Source: Gluconacetobacter liquefaciens
GTDB taxonomy: Bacteria > Pseudomonadota > Alphaproteobacteria > Acetobacterales > Acetobacteraceae
Length of the DNA: 64,000 nt
Assembly: GCF_003350405.1 (NCBI RefSeq)
Contig: NZ_QQAW01000001.1
Coordinates: 496,001-560,000 of the forward strand
Direction: 5' to 3'
The translations under genes were made by a program, and so were the position numbers. The notes beneath the pieces are model-generated. The model worked only from the letters and a program-made list of their open reading frames with translations, made no database searches and was not told the origin of the DNA. This document shows positions 34,539-42,838 of this stretch, piece after piece. Position 1 is the stretch's first letter. Each line of letters begins with the position of its first letter.

Positions 34539-36938
34539 TCAGAAAGCCGTCGAGACGGTCCCCGTCATGGTGAAGCGCGGTTCGACCATGAAGGAGTTGC
34601 CATAGCCCAGAGTGGGGGCAAAGCTGCTGCTGTAGACGTTGTGGCTGTTCAGGTCGCTGCCGCGGTAAACCACGCCCATCGGCCCGGTGCGGACGATCGA
34701 CCCGGTCAGGTTGGTGAAGTTCAGGCGGAAGGTCGGCGACTTCGCGAACAGGAAGGCCGGGAAGTGATAGCCCAGCGACAGCGTGTTCGTCACGAAGCCG
34801 GGCATGCGCTGGTCGCCGGCGATGCTGACCGATTGCGGGCCGGTGTAATGCAGGCTGCCGTTGGCGAAGAAGCCCTTGTAGGTATAGGTCAGGCCGAAAT
34901 TGGCCATGATGCGCGGCGCCATCACCGCCTGGGTGCCCTTGGAATGGATCAGCGTGTTGGTATAGGGGTCCATCACGTCGCTATCCTGCGTGGCATGCAG
35001 GTACTCGAACGACGCATAGGGGCTGAAACCGTGGATGGAGCGGCCCGAAATCATGGCGTCGAAGCCGCGCATCGTCTGGTTGCCGATCGACATGGGCGAG
35101 AAGCTGTTCATGCCGACATACTGGTTCACGATGCGGTTCGTGACGTTGTAGTTGAACAGCGACATATCGAAGATGATATATTTGTCGTGGTAGCGATATC
35201 CCAGTTCTTCCTTGATGGAATACTGGTTTTTCAGGAAATTCGGGCCAGATGCCAGCCAGCCCATATCCACCGCGCTCGGCTGGCGGTAATCGCCCTCGGC
35301 GTTGATGTAGATCTGGTGATGCTCGTTGAACGTATAGCCGATCGAGAGCTGCGGCAGCGGCTCGGTGCGGTTGTTGCTGCAATGCTGGAAGTCGCCGCTA
35401 TTGTCGCAGACCGACCCCTTCACCTTGGTGCCGTCGATATTGGCGAAGCTGGATGTCCAGCTATTGATCATCGCGAACTTGAACCCGGCATGGATCACCA
35501 GCCGATCCTGCAGATATTTCGCGGTATCCTGAACGAACAGCGAATGGATCTCGTAACCGGCATTCTGGCCGAAGGTGAAGGCGCCGGTCTTGTACAGGTA
35601 CCACGGGCTGGGCGGGCCACCATCGGCGCGCGTATCGCCGCTGGGGTAGGACTGATTGGTGTAGGTGTTTTCATACCAGTATCCGACCGAGAACATGTTG
35701 TGCGGGTCGATCTGGTAGTTCAGCTTCGCCACGGTGCCCACACCGCGGGTATCGTTCTGCAGGAAGAAGCCGGTCTGGTTCGGCCCGCTATAGGGCGTCC
35801 CGTCGGCGTTCGAGATGGGGTTGTTCGGCGACGCATCCCAGCCCTGACCGAAGGTGAAATAGGGTTGCAGGTCAAGGCTCAGCCGCGCGGGCAGCACGAT
35901 ATGCACCGGCGCGGTCAGGAAGACCTGGTTCCAGTGGTCCTTGCTGTTCAGCCAGTAATTGTCGTTCTTGGGGTCGGCCGACCGGCCCCAGCCCTGGCCG
36001 GTATGTTTGTAGCGATAGAACTGGTCCTCGGTCGGGTAATTGTCGATGGTGAAATTCTCGTTGCTCCACGACAGGAACAGCTTGGCAGTCGATCCGTTCT
36101 GCCAGTCCTTCTGCACGCCGAAATCCAGATGGTGGCGCTCGTTGATGCCCGCACCCATCCACGACCGGCTATGGGTGTTGGAGAACGAGAGGTAGCTGCG
36201 CACGCCGGTATTGCCGATCTCGCCGGATTCCAGGCGCAGGAACTCGCGCGACATGTTGTTGGTGCCGTAGGAGAAATCCATCAGGCCGCCGAACTTCTGC
36301 GCCGCCGTGTGGCTGCGCTCGTTCATCACGCCGCCGGCGGCCGACATCACGGGCAGGTCGGTGGCCGAACTGCCGGGGGTGACGTTGACTTCCTCCAGGT
36401 TTTCGGAATCGATGTTCTCGGCCATGTATTTGGCCGCCGCCGCCGGCGCGCCGTCCACCATCAGGCCCATGTCCAGGTCGGTCAGGCCGCGTACCTGGAT
36501 CATGCCGCCCTGCATGCCGGCGGTATCGGGGGTCGAGACGCTCAGGCTGGGCAGGTTCTTGATCAGGTCCAGCGCCGTGCTGGTCGGCGCGCGCATGTCG
36601 ATATATTCCTTGGCCACGGTCTGCACGGCATGCGGTGCCGTCTCCAGCCGCATCATGCCGCCGCCGCCGTTCAGCGCCTGCCGGGGCGAGGTCACCGAAA
36701 TATCTTCCGACGCGGGCGCGCGCGGTGCGGCCGCGACCGGAACGGCACGGGCGGTTGCCCGCGGCGCGGCGGATGCGGACGGGCTGGCGACAGTCGGCTT
36801 GGCGGTCGGGGTCTGACTGTTCTGGCCGGTCGCCGCGCGCGCGCCCTGCGGCACGGCGGCGATACAGAATACGCCGGCCAGGCAGGTCATCGCCTGCAAC
36901 CGGCCCCGCAATCCGGGCATGCGGGAGAGATACGTCAT
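34539..36938 (-). CDS. TonB-dependent outer-membrane receptor (second)
   Basis: 799 residues from MTYLSRMPGLRGRLQAMT; AAGGA lies 8 bases upstream. A signal peptide (AMTCLAGVFCIAAVPQGARA) and Ala/Pro linker are followed by EDISVTSPRQA near the plug start. The plug contains KNLPSLSVSTPDTAGMQGG and IQVRGLTDLDMGLMVDGAP, and a long barrel ends in VEPRFTMTGTVSTAF. The barrel is rich in Tyr/Asn/Ser loops, and the architecture suggests a siderophore or complex-metal receptor; the ligand is unknown. It lies downstream of mgtC and an M16 peptidase on the same strand, an arrangement that recalls protein-piracy receptors (see findings). Confidence 0.88.
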   Translation of the reverse strand: MTYLSRMPGLRGRLQAMTCLAGVFCIAAVPQGARAATGQNSQTPTAKPTVASPSASAAPRATARAVPVAAAPRAPASEDISVTSPRQALNGGGGMMRLETAPHAVQTVAKEYIDMRAPTSTALDLIKNLPSLSVSTPDTAGMQGGMIQVRGLTDLDMGLMVDGAPAAAAKYMAENIDSENLEEVNVTPGSSATDLPVMSAAGGVMNERSHTAAQKFGGLMDFSYGTNNMSREFLRLESGEIGNTGVRSYLSFSNTHSRSWMGAGINERHHLDFGVQKDWQNGSTAKLFLSWSNENFTIDNYPTEDQFYRYKHTGQGWGRSADPKNDNYWLNSKDHWNQVFLTAPVHIVLPARLSLDLQPYFTFGQGWDASPNNPISNADGTPYSGPNQTGFFLQNDTRGVGTVAKLNYQIDPHNMFSVGYWYENTYTNQSYPSGDTRADGGPPSPWYLYKTGAFTFGQNAGYEIHSLFVQDTAKYLQDRLVIHAGFKFAMINSWTSSFANIDGTKVKGSVCDNSGDFQHCSNNRTEPLPQLSIGYTFNEHHQIYINAEGDYRQPSAVDMGWLASGPNFLKNQYSIKEELGYRYHDKYIIFDMSLFNYNVTNRIVNQYVGMNSFSPMSIGNQTMRGFDAMISGRSIHGFSPYASFEYLHATQDSDVMDPYTNTLIHSKGTQAVMAPRIMANFGLTYTYKGFFANGSLHYTGPQSVSIAGDQRMPGFVTNTLSLGYHFPAFLFAKSPTFRLNFTNLTGSIVRTGPMGVVYRGSDLNSHNVYSSSFAPTLGYGNSFMVEPRFTMTGTVSTAF

Positions 36939-37175
36939 TCCACGATCCTTTTCAGTTCGTCCGTCGCGCGTCCGGTGCGTACCGGAAGCGGGTCGCGCCA
37001 CCCATGATGCCGAGACGGGCGAGCCAGATAGCCCGTCTTGCTACGAAAAGCGAACGATCGCCGCCCGTAATTGGTTCGTGATCGAAATTACGGAGGCGTG
37101 ACAGGCACCTCAAGGATAAAAGAAACATCAGTCTGTTGCCGTTTTGAGCACGCCCGCCGGGTGGCCCCAGCCCGG

Positions 37176-37892
37176 TCAGGCTTCGGGCGTCACCAGCCAG
37201 CTCGCATGCGCCACCGCATGCGCGGCGCTCAGATGCGCGATCACCCGTTGCAGTTCGGCCCGGTCCACGGCGGTGCTGGTCAGGGTGGCGGCAATCTCCA
37301 CCTGGTCCGCGCCCCGTTCGGTCAGTTCGATATCGGCGACGGGAAAGCGGGCCTGTTCCAGATGCGCCACCAGCAGGTCGCGCAGCGTGTCGACATGCGC
37401 CCGGTCGGTCAGCAGGCTGACGGTATAGCTCGCCTCCACCCCGCGTCCCTGAAGCGGAATGCGGTCGATGGCATTCACCAGCGGCCGCAGCAGCGTGTTG
37501 CCGGCAATGACGAACACGGTCAGCAACCCGCCTTCGGCCAGCATGTCGCACCCGGTGCAGGCGCCCACGGCGGCCGAACACCATAGGGTGGCGGCGGTGT
37601 TCAGCCCCTGCACATTGGTGCCGTCTTTCATGATCACCCCGGCCCCCAGAAAGCCGATGCCCGACACGACGTAGGAAATCACCCGCACGGCCTCCACGTC
37701 GCCGGCGATCCGCTGGGCCAGGTCCACGAAGGCGGCCGCCCCCACCGCCACCAGCACATTGGTCCGCAGCCCCGCCGTGCGCTGGCGATACTGGCGTTCG
37801 GCACCGATCAGCGTGCCGAACAGAAAAGCCGAAAGATAGCTGACGATGGTGTCGAGGAAGGCCGGCCCATTGAAGGTCTGGATAAAATGCAT
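37176..37892 (-). CDS. mgtC: MgtC/SapB-family membrane protein
   Basis: 238 residues from MHFIQTFNGPAFLDTIV. The N-terminal 140 residues carry four to five hydrophobic helices with the MgtC signature FGTLIGAERQYRQRTAGLRT and SGIGFLGAGVIMKDG. The C-terminal 90 residues resemble an ACT-like soluble domain. MgtC proteins are inner-membrane modulators of Mg2+/phosphate homeostasis and, in pathogens, of survival in hosts. A GGGAG lies 11 bases upstream. It starts 58 bases after the M16 peptidase stop, so co-transcription is likely. Confidence 0.88.
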   Translation of the reverse strand: MHFIQTFNGPAFLDTIVSYLSAFLFGTLIGAERQYRQRTAGLRTNVLVAVGAAAFVDLAQRIAGDVEAVRVISYVVSGIGFLGAGVIMKDGTNVQGLNTAATLWCSAAVGACTGCDMLAEGGLLTVFVIAGNTLLRPLVNAIDRIPLQGRGVEASYTVSLLTDRAHVDTLRDLLVAHLEQARFPVADIELTERGADQVEIAATLTSTAVDRAELQRVIAHLSAAHAVAHASWLVTPEA

Positions 37893-37950
37893 CGTGTACG
37901 GGCTCCCTGGAGGCCGTTTCAGGAATGCCGGTTGGCGTCGACGGTTCCTA

Positions 37951-40617
37951 TTACGGCGGCGCCGGTCCGTAAATGAACGTCGACAGATCCTTCGGGCGGA
38001 GGGTCCGGGCAAACAGGTCGCGCACCCGCTCCGGGGTCGCCGCCTGGACGGCCGCGATATTCCGGTCCGGCTGGTCCAGCGGCAGGCCACGGGTGGCAAG
38101 GCCGACATCACGCAGCGCGATCGCGTCGAGCGAGGCATCGGCAAACGGCATGGTGCGCAGATATCCGGCCCTGACCCGCCCCAGTTCGTCCACGCCGACC
38201 GGCCGGTGGCACATGTCGTCGAGAATGGAGAGGATCTCGGCCTTCACGCGCGGCACCTTCGCGGGGTCGGCGCCCAGGGCAATCGAGAACATGCCGCGTG
38301 TCCTGTCGGTCGAAACCGTGCTGCCGACGGTGTAGACATAGCCGGAGCTGCCCCGCAGCGCCTGGAACAGCCGCGACGAAAATCCCCGGCCCAGCACCGC
38401 GTTGCCCAGGTCGAACATCGTCGTCTCCGCCGTGCCCTGGCGCAGGGCAAGCGTCTGCATCAGGAAGACGCGATCCTGCGTTCGGCCTTCGCCGTCCATC
38501 TGGATGTTCGCCACCGGCGGGTCGGGGATGGGGCGCGCGGTCACGTCCGGCTTCGGCCCCTCGGCCGTCCAGTCGCCGAAGGCCGAGAGAACGGCCGCCC
38601 GCGCCGCCTGCGGTTCGATATCGCCGATGATTTCGATCACCGTCATGTCCGGACGATAGACGCGCCGGAAATAGGCCACGACATCGTTGCGCGTCAGGCG
38701 GCCGATCGTCTCCGGCGTCGCCTCGCGCAGTGTGGGGTCATCCTTCGGCACCAGGGCCGACCGGATCGCGCGGCTGAACGCATGGCCGGGCGTTTGCAGA
38801 AAGCCCCTCTGCGCCCGGACGAACTTGTCGCGCACGATCGCCAGATCGCCCTCGCGGAAGGCCGGATGCAGCTCGGTATCGGCCAGCAGGGCCAGAGTCG
38901 CGCCGAAATCGGCCGTCTGGGCCGCCAGCCCGAAGGAGGCGCCCAGATCGGCGCGGCTGCCCAGATCTTCCACGGCGGCCTCGGTCGCGATCCGGTCGCG
39001 CGTGGCGGTGCCGAATGGCAGCAGGCCGGCTGTCAGGCGGCCGACGCCTTCCTGCCCCGACGGCTCCTCCAGATCGGTATTCTCATGAATCCGGCCACGC
39101 AGCAGGATCGTATGCGTCTGGTGAACGGGGCGGACGATCAGCCGCAGCCCGTTGGGCAAGATCCAGTCGGCGGAAGGCGGCGCGAAATGCGGGGCCGGTG
39201 GCGCTGCCAGCACCGGCTGAGCCCACTCCGGCAGCGGCGCGTCAGGCACCGGCTTGTCGCCGAAGCTCTCGGCTCCGCCGAACCCGCTGTCATGCGCCGG
39301 CGCGATATGGTCGGTCGGCAGATCGACCTGGATCAGCGCCTGCTCCGGCATCAACTCGCGCTTCACCAGCGCGTCGACGGCGGCAGGTGTGACGGCGGCA
39401 TACTGGCGCACCAGTGCGTCAGGGTCCGATACCGCGCGTTCGACCAGCGCCGTCAGCCAGGTCTGGGTCAGGCCGGGGATGCTGTTGCGGTCGAACGCCG
39501 CATTCTTCACCCGTGCGCGCTTCGCCGCCTCGACCTGTGCGGGCGGGACGCCATGCGCGCGAAAATCGGCCAGAACGGCTTGTAGGTCGGCCAGGTAGCG
39601 TGCCGGATCGCCACCGCGCGGAAAGCGGATGGTGGCGACGGCCTGCCCCCAATCATGCCGGCCACTGTATGAGAAGAAGGCGCCCAGCCCCCGTCCTTCG
39701 ACCGACAGCCGCCCCAATGCGCCCCGTCGGTTATTGATGGCATCGGCCAGGATCAGGCGGGTTGCCGTGTCCGGGTCCCGCAGGCCGGGCACCCGCCAGC
39801 CGATCTGCACCGTGCCGACCCCGGAATCGGTCGAGGCACTCAGCGTGTGTGCGGCAAGCGGCGGTACCGCCGTCGCCTTGGCCGGTCGGGGCAGCGTGCG
39901 ACGCGGGATATCGGCAAAATCGGCACGCACCATCGCCAGCGTGGCCTGCGGCACGACATCGCCGACAATCAGCAGCACCGCATTGTTCGGCGCATACCAC
40001 GCGTCATGAAACTGCTTCAGCCGGTCAATATCGGTCGCGTCGAACGATTCCCGTGTCCCCACCCCGCGCCAGGCATAAGGTGTCCCGGCAAACAGCGCCG
40101 CATTGAACTGTTCCGCCGCCCGATAGCCTGGACTGGACCGATCGGCCGAAACCTCCTGCTCGATCGCACCGCGTTCCCGTGCCCACTGGTCGGGGGCGAG
40201 CGCGATCCCGCGCATCCGGTCGGCCTCCACACGCAGGATCACGCCCAGATCGGCGGGCGCGACGTTGAAGAGATACTGCGTGTAGTCGACCCCCGTCATG
40301 GCATTCGCCATGCCACCGGTCGCCTGGATAATGCGGTTGAGCTGGTTCGCATCCAGGTCTCGCGTGCCCCGGAACATCATATGTTCCACCGCATGCGCCG
40401 TACCGGGAAAATCGGCCGATGCCTGGGCCGATCCGGCCAGATAGACCAGCCGGGTCGCAACCATCGGCGTCAGCGCATCGCGCACGATCACCACCCGCAG
40501 CCCGTTGGGCAGCGTGTCGCGCAGCACGGCTGCTTCGTCCACCGGGGTTGCGGCATGGCCCACCCCCGATACGGCGCAGGCCAACAGCCCCGCGCCTATC
40601 CGCATGATCCACCGCAT
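37951..40617 (-). CDS. Periplasmic M16 (pitrilysin/insulinase) zinc peptidase, two-domain PqqL/FusC-like
   Basis: 888 residues from MRWIMRIGAGLLACAVS; an upstream GTG and a second ATG at 40605 are alternatives. Signal peptide cleaved near GVGHA-ATPV. The first half has the inverted zinc motif HxxEH (HAVEH, residues 75-79) and the distal glutamate about 75 residues later (GAIEQEVSAD). The second half repeats the fold (WILPNGLRLIVRPV, TVIEIIGDIEPQAAR, SSGYVYTVGSTVST) without the metal motif. Such fused M16B enzymes degrade folded or small proteins in the periplasm; PqqL and FusC process ferredoxin or related proteins imported by a TonB receptor. Confidence 0.9.
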   Translation of the reverse strand: MRWIMRIGAGLLACAVSGVGHAATPVDEAAVLRDTLPNGLRVVIVRDALTPMVATRLVYLAGSAQASADFPGTAHAVEHMMFRGTRDLDANQLNRIIQATGGMANAMTGVDYTQYLFNVAPADLGVILRVEADRMRGIALAPDQWARERGAIEQEVSADRSSPGYRAAEQFNAALFAGTPYAWRGVGTRESFDATDIDRLKQFHDAWYAPNNAVLLIVGDVVPQATLAMVRADFADIPRRTLPRPAKATAVPPLAAHTLSASTDSGVGTVQIGWRVPGLRDPDTATRLILADAINNRRGALGRLSVEGRGLGAFFSYSGRHDWGQAVATIRFPRGGDPARYLADLQAVLADFRAHGVPPAQVEAAKRARVKNAAFDRNSIPGLTQTWLTALVERAVSDPDALVRQYAAVTPAAVDALVKRELMPEQALIQVDLPTDHIAPAHDSGFGGAESFGDKPVPDAPLPEWAQPVLAAPPAPHFAPPSADWILPNGLRLIVRPVHQTHTILLRGRIHENTDLEEPSGQEGVGRLTAGLLPFGTATRDRIATEAAVEDLGSRADLGASFGLAAQTADFGATLALLADTELHPAFREGDLAIVRDKFVRAQRGFLQTPGHAFSRAIRSALVPKDDPTLREATPETIGRLTRNDVVAYFRRVYRPDMTVIEIIGDIEPQAARAAVLSAFGDWTAEGPKPDVTARPIPDPPVANIQMDGEGRTQDRVFLMQTLALRQGTAETTMFDLGNAVLGRGFSSRLFQALRGSSGYVYTVGSTVSTDRTRGMFSIALGADPAKVPRVKAEILSILDDMCHRPVGVDELGRVRAGYLRTMPFADASLDAIALRDVGLATRGLPLDQPDRNIAAVQAATPERVRDLFARTLRPKDLSTFIYGPAPP

Positions 40618-40829
40618 CAGACCCGACAGCGCTCCCCTGTTTCCGAACGCGCATCGTATGTCAGGTCGCACAGGGCCGGGAGGGGGCGCTGCGGCGATTA
40701 CGCGTCTTTATGATGTGAAAACATACAGTTTCATGAAAACGTCATGCCATCACTCAGGCAACAGCGGGGAGGGCCGGGAAAAGCCCTCCCCATGGCGGAA
40801 TCGTCAGTGCTTCGGATCAAGCTATATAA

Positions 40830-41663
40830 TTATTGGAACGTAATGTTTTTCCATTCTCCCGGTTTATGATCGTTCAGGAACTTGGGATCATTGACCCTGG
40901 GGACGGTCTCGCCCCAATTGGCTCTATCGTCTATGATGGATTTGAACTGGTCGCTCGCCTGTCTGTAGTCCACAAGCTGGGCATCCGAGGACGCAAACCA
41001 GCTTTTGTCAGGCGTCGGGTCCGGATTGTCCACGACGTGATTTTTATCTGCCGACGCGAAATCCAGATAATGTGTCGTCTTCTTGATGATATATTTTACG
41101 CCGAACGCGTTCGGATCATTCTTGAGATGCGCCGCGTCCTCTGCCTTTTTCGTATTGAGCCCCTTGTGCTCGGTGGTCGAGACATATTCGGGCTGGTCGT
41201 TATGAAGCCAGACGACGGCATGTTCCCATTCATGCCTGTGACCGATATGGAGCATTGCGGTGGCCTGATCCTTCACCGCATAGAGGCCAAATATCCGTGC
41301 CTTGTAAGAAGGATCGCTTTTCGAGACGATTTCATTGTAGACAATATATGCCTTGTTCAACTGATTGGCATAACTGCAATGCCCGTTTTTGGCTCCGCCC
41401 AGGGCAATGCCGGGGTTGGGCTTTACGGCCTTATCGTCCCCGTCATACCAGACAGGCGCCGATGCCAGGCACCCATCGGTCCCGAAGGCAAAGACGATCC
41501 GGCCCGATTCCAGCCCCTTGGGTGGCGCTGGTTTATGGGTATCGTCAATCGTCAGGCAGGCCGCTTCGTCGGCAGGGCACCGATGCTTGGACCAATCTGC
41601 CGCAAAGCCTGCTGCGGGCGTGAGGATCGATACTGTCAGTAACCAGACGGGGAAGGTCTTCAT
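40830..41663 (-). CDS. Secreted NLP (NPP1-type necrosis and ethylene-inducing peptide-like) protein
   Basis: 277 residues from MKTFPVWLLTVSILTPAAGF, a clear signal peptide. The NPP1 domain shows the central heptapeptide-like motif GHRHEWEH (residues 141-148; canonical GHRHDWE, with the conservative D-to-E change), GLYAVKDQATAML before it and AVVWLHNDQ after it, plus two Cys at about 65 and 96 that could pair. NLPs bind plant sphingolipids and lyse dicot cells. Base composition is lower in G+C than neighbours, and flanks are A/T-rich, suggesting transfer. It lies upstream of the M16 gene on the same strand (212-bp gap). Confidence 0.85.
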   Translation of the reverse strand: MKTFPVWLLTVSILTPAAGFAADWSKHRCPADEAACLTIDDTHKPAPPKGLESGRIVFAFGTDGCLASAPVWYDGDDKAVKPNPGIALGGAKNGHCSYANQLNKAYIVYNEIVSKSDPSYKARIFGLYAVKDQATAMLHIGHRHEWEHAVVWLHNDQPEYVSTTEHKGLNTKKAEDAAHLKNDPNAFGVKYIIKKTTHYLDFASADKNHVVDNPDPTPDKSWFASSDAQLVDYRQASDQFKSIIDDRANWGETVPRVNDPKFLNDHKPGEWKNITFQ

Positions 41664-42074
41664 GGGTATCCATTGTCCTTGCATTACAGATGGATCATGA
41701 CGGTGTCGGCCAGAACCATTCGGTATCGGATTGAAAAATGATCGAAAAAATAATGATCAATGCGTATTTTGAAGGATACGTATAAGCAGATATCGTCTGC
41801 TTCTATTTTTCTTCGGCGCCGAATGCCGGTCACTTTACGGCTCGGTCGCAATGAGGCAAGGCCTGCCGGCCGATGTCACCAGAAATGATACACGCATAAG
41901 CGCCGGACAGCCCGCCGGGACCATGGCCGCGCCACGCAGCGTGATCCGTCGTGTCGGGAGGTCGGCCATGAATATGGCAGCCGGACGGCACATGCGCCTC
42001 GGCGCGGCACAATGCCCAAACGGCTGATCACATGTCGCGCAGGCTGTAGAATCGAAAAACCGTCATGCAGGCAA
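41664..42074. other. 411-bp gap between NLP and pirin genes
   Basis: No gene is supported. The half next to the NLP gene is A/T-rich and must hold its promoter. AAGCAGA (41784-41790) and TCTGCTT (41796-41802) form a perfect 7-bp hairpin followed on the plus strand by TCTATTTTT. This looks like a terminator, but no plus-strand gene precedes it. The remaining 250 bp is GC-rich and unassigned. Confidence 0.4.
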
Positions 42075-42821
42075 TCAAAGTTCGCTATCCCGCGCCGCCG
42101 TGTCCGCAAGCAGGATCACCGCATCCTCACTCGCCATGACGACGAATTGCGGCTCGCCATCGATGCGCGCGCCATCGCCGGGGCCAAGACCGGCATTCTC
42201 CAAGGTCACGACGCCCCGCACCACGACCAGATAAAGCGCCCGCCCGGGCGTCGTCTGGTAGCACGCGCCTTCTCCCTCCGGGATGGCCGCATGCAGCAGG
42301 CGGGCGCGGGTCCGCAGCACCATCGGCGCACCATCGGTCACGGTGCCGGCCTCCTCGGGGTCATCCTCGGGAAAGCCGGAAGCGAGAATGCGGAATCCCC
42401 CATCCTCCAGCCCCGCAAAAGCCGGCCGCGCCTCCTGCACCGGCGTGCCGCCCTCATCGTCGGGCAGAAACCACATTTGCAGGAACGACGCCCCGGCCGC
42501 CCCCGCCCGCCAGCCCATCGACAGGCACCCGGCACCGGTCGAAAGCAGATGCAGCCCGCCGCTGCCGATGCTCGCATCGGGGAACAGGTCGCTTCGCGCC
42601 GTCAGCGTGCCGTCCACCACCCAGGTGGCGATATCGACATTCCGCTCCGGCCCCAGCAAATACTCTGCATTGGCCGCCAGATGCCCGGCATTGACCACAC
42701 GCAGGCGCCCGTCATGCACATGCTGCGGGTCCTGAAACGCCCCGAAGGCAAAATGACAATGCAGCAGCGCATCGCCCTGCCGCACCTGGCCCAGACTGCT
42801 CGCACGCCGGATCGTGATCAT
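42075..42821 (-). CDS. Pirin-family bicupin lacking the canonical metal ligands
   Basis: 248 residues of YhhW-type pirin: LLHCHFAFGAFQ, LRVVNAGHLAANAEYLL, VVDGTLTARSD, GSGGLHLLSTGAGCLSMGW, FLQMWFLPDDEGG, and a C-terminal cupin (GRALYLVVVRGVVTLENAGLG). In typical pirins the first cupin binds Fe through HPHRG and a later HxE. Here the segment reads GPERNVDIATWVVDG and SMGWRA, so those histidines are absent. Canonical quercetinase-like chemistry is therefore unlikely, and a sensor or scaffold role is possible. The stop is near 42075; the efflux operon starts 18 bp upstream on the same strand. Confidence 0.82.
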   Translation of the reverse strand: MITIRRASSLGQVRQGDALLHCHFAFGAFQDPQHVHDGRLRVVNAGHLAANAEYLLGPERNVDIATWVVDGTLTARSDLFPDASIGSGGLHLLSTGAGCLSMGWRAGAAGASFLQMWFLPDDEGGTPVQEARPAFAGLEDGGFRILASGFPEDDPEEAGTVTDGAPMVLRTRARLLHAAIPEGEGACYQTTPGRALYLVVVRGVVTLENAGLGPGDGARIDGEPQFVVMASEDAVILLADTAARDSEL

Positions 42822-42838
42822 CGGGTCCTGTATCCTTG

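Noticed and set aside
41784-41811. Intrinsic terminator on the plus strand
   Set aside because: Hairpin with partial U-tract, but no plus-strand gene precedes it; left as an unassigned hairpin.
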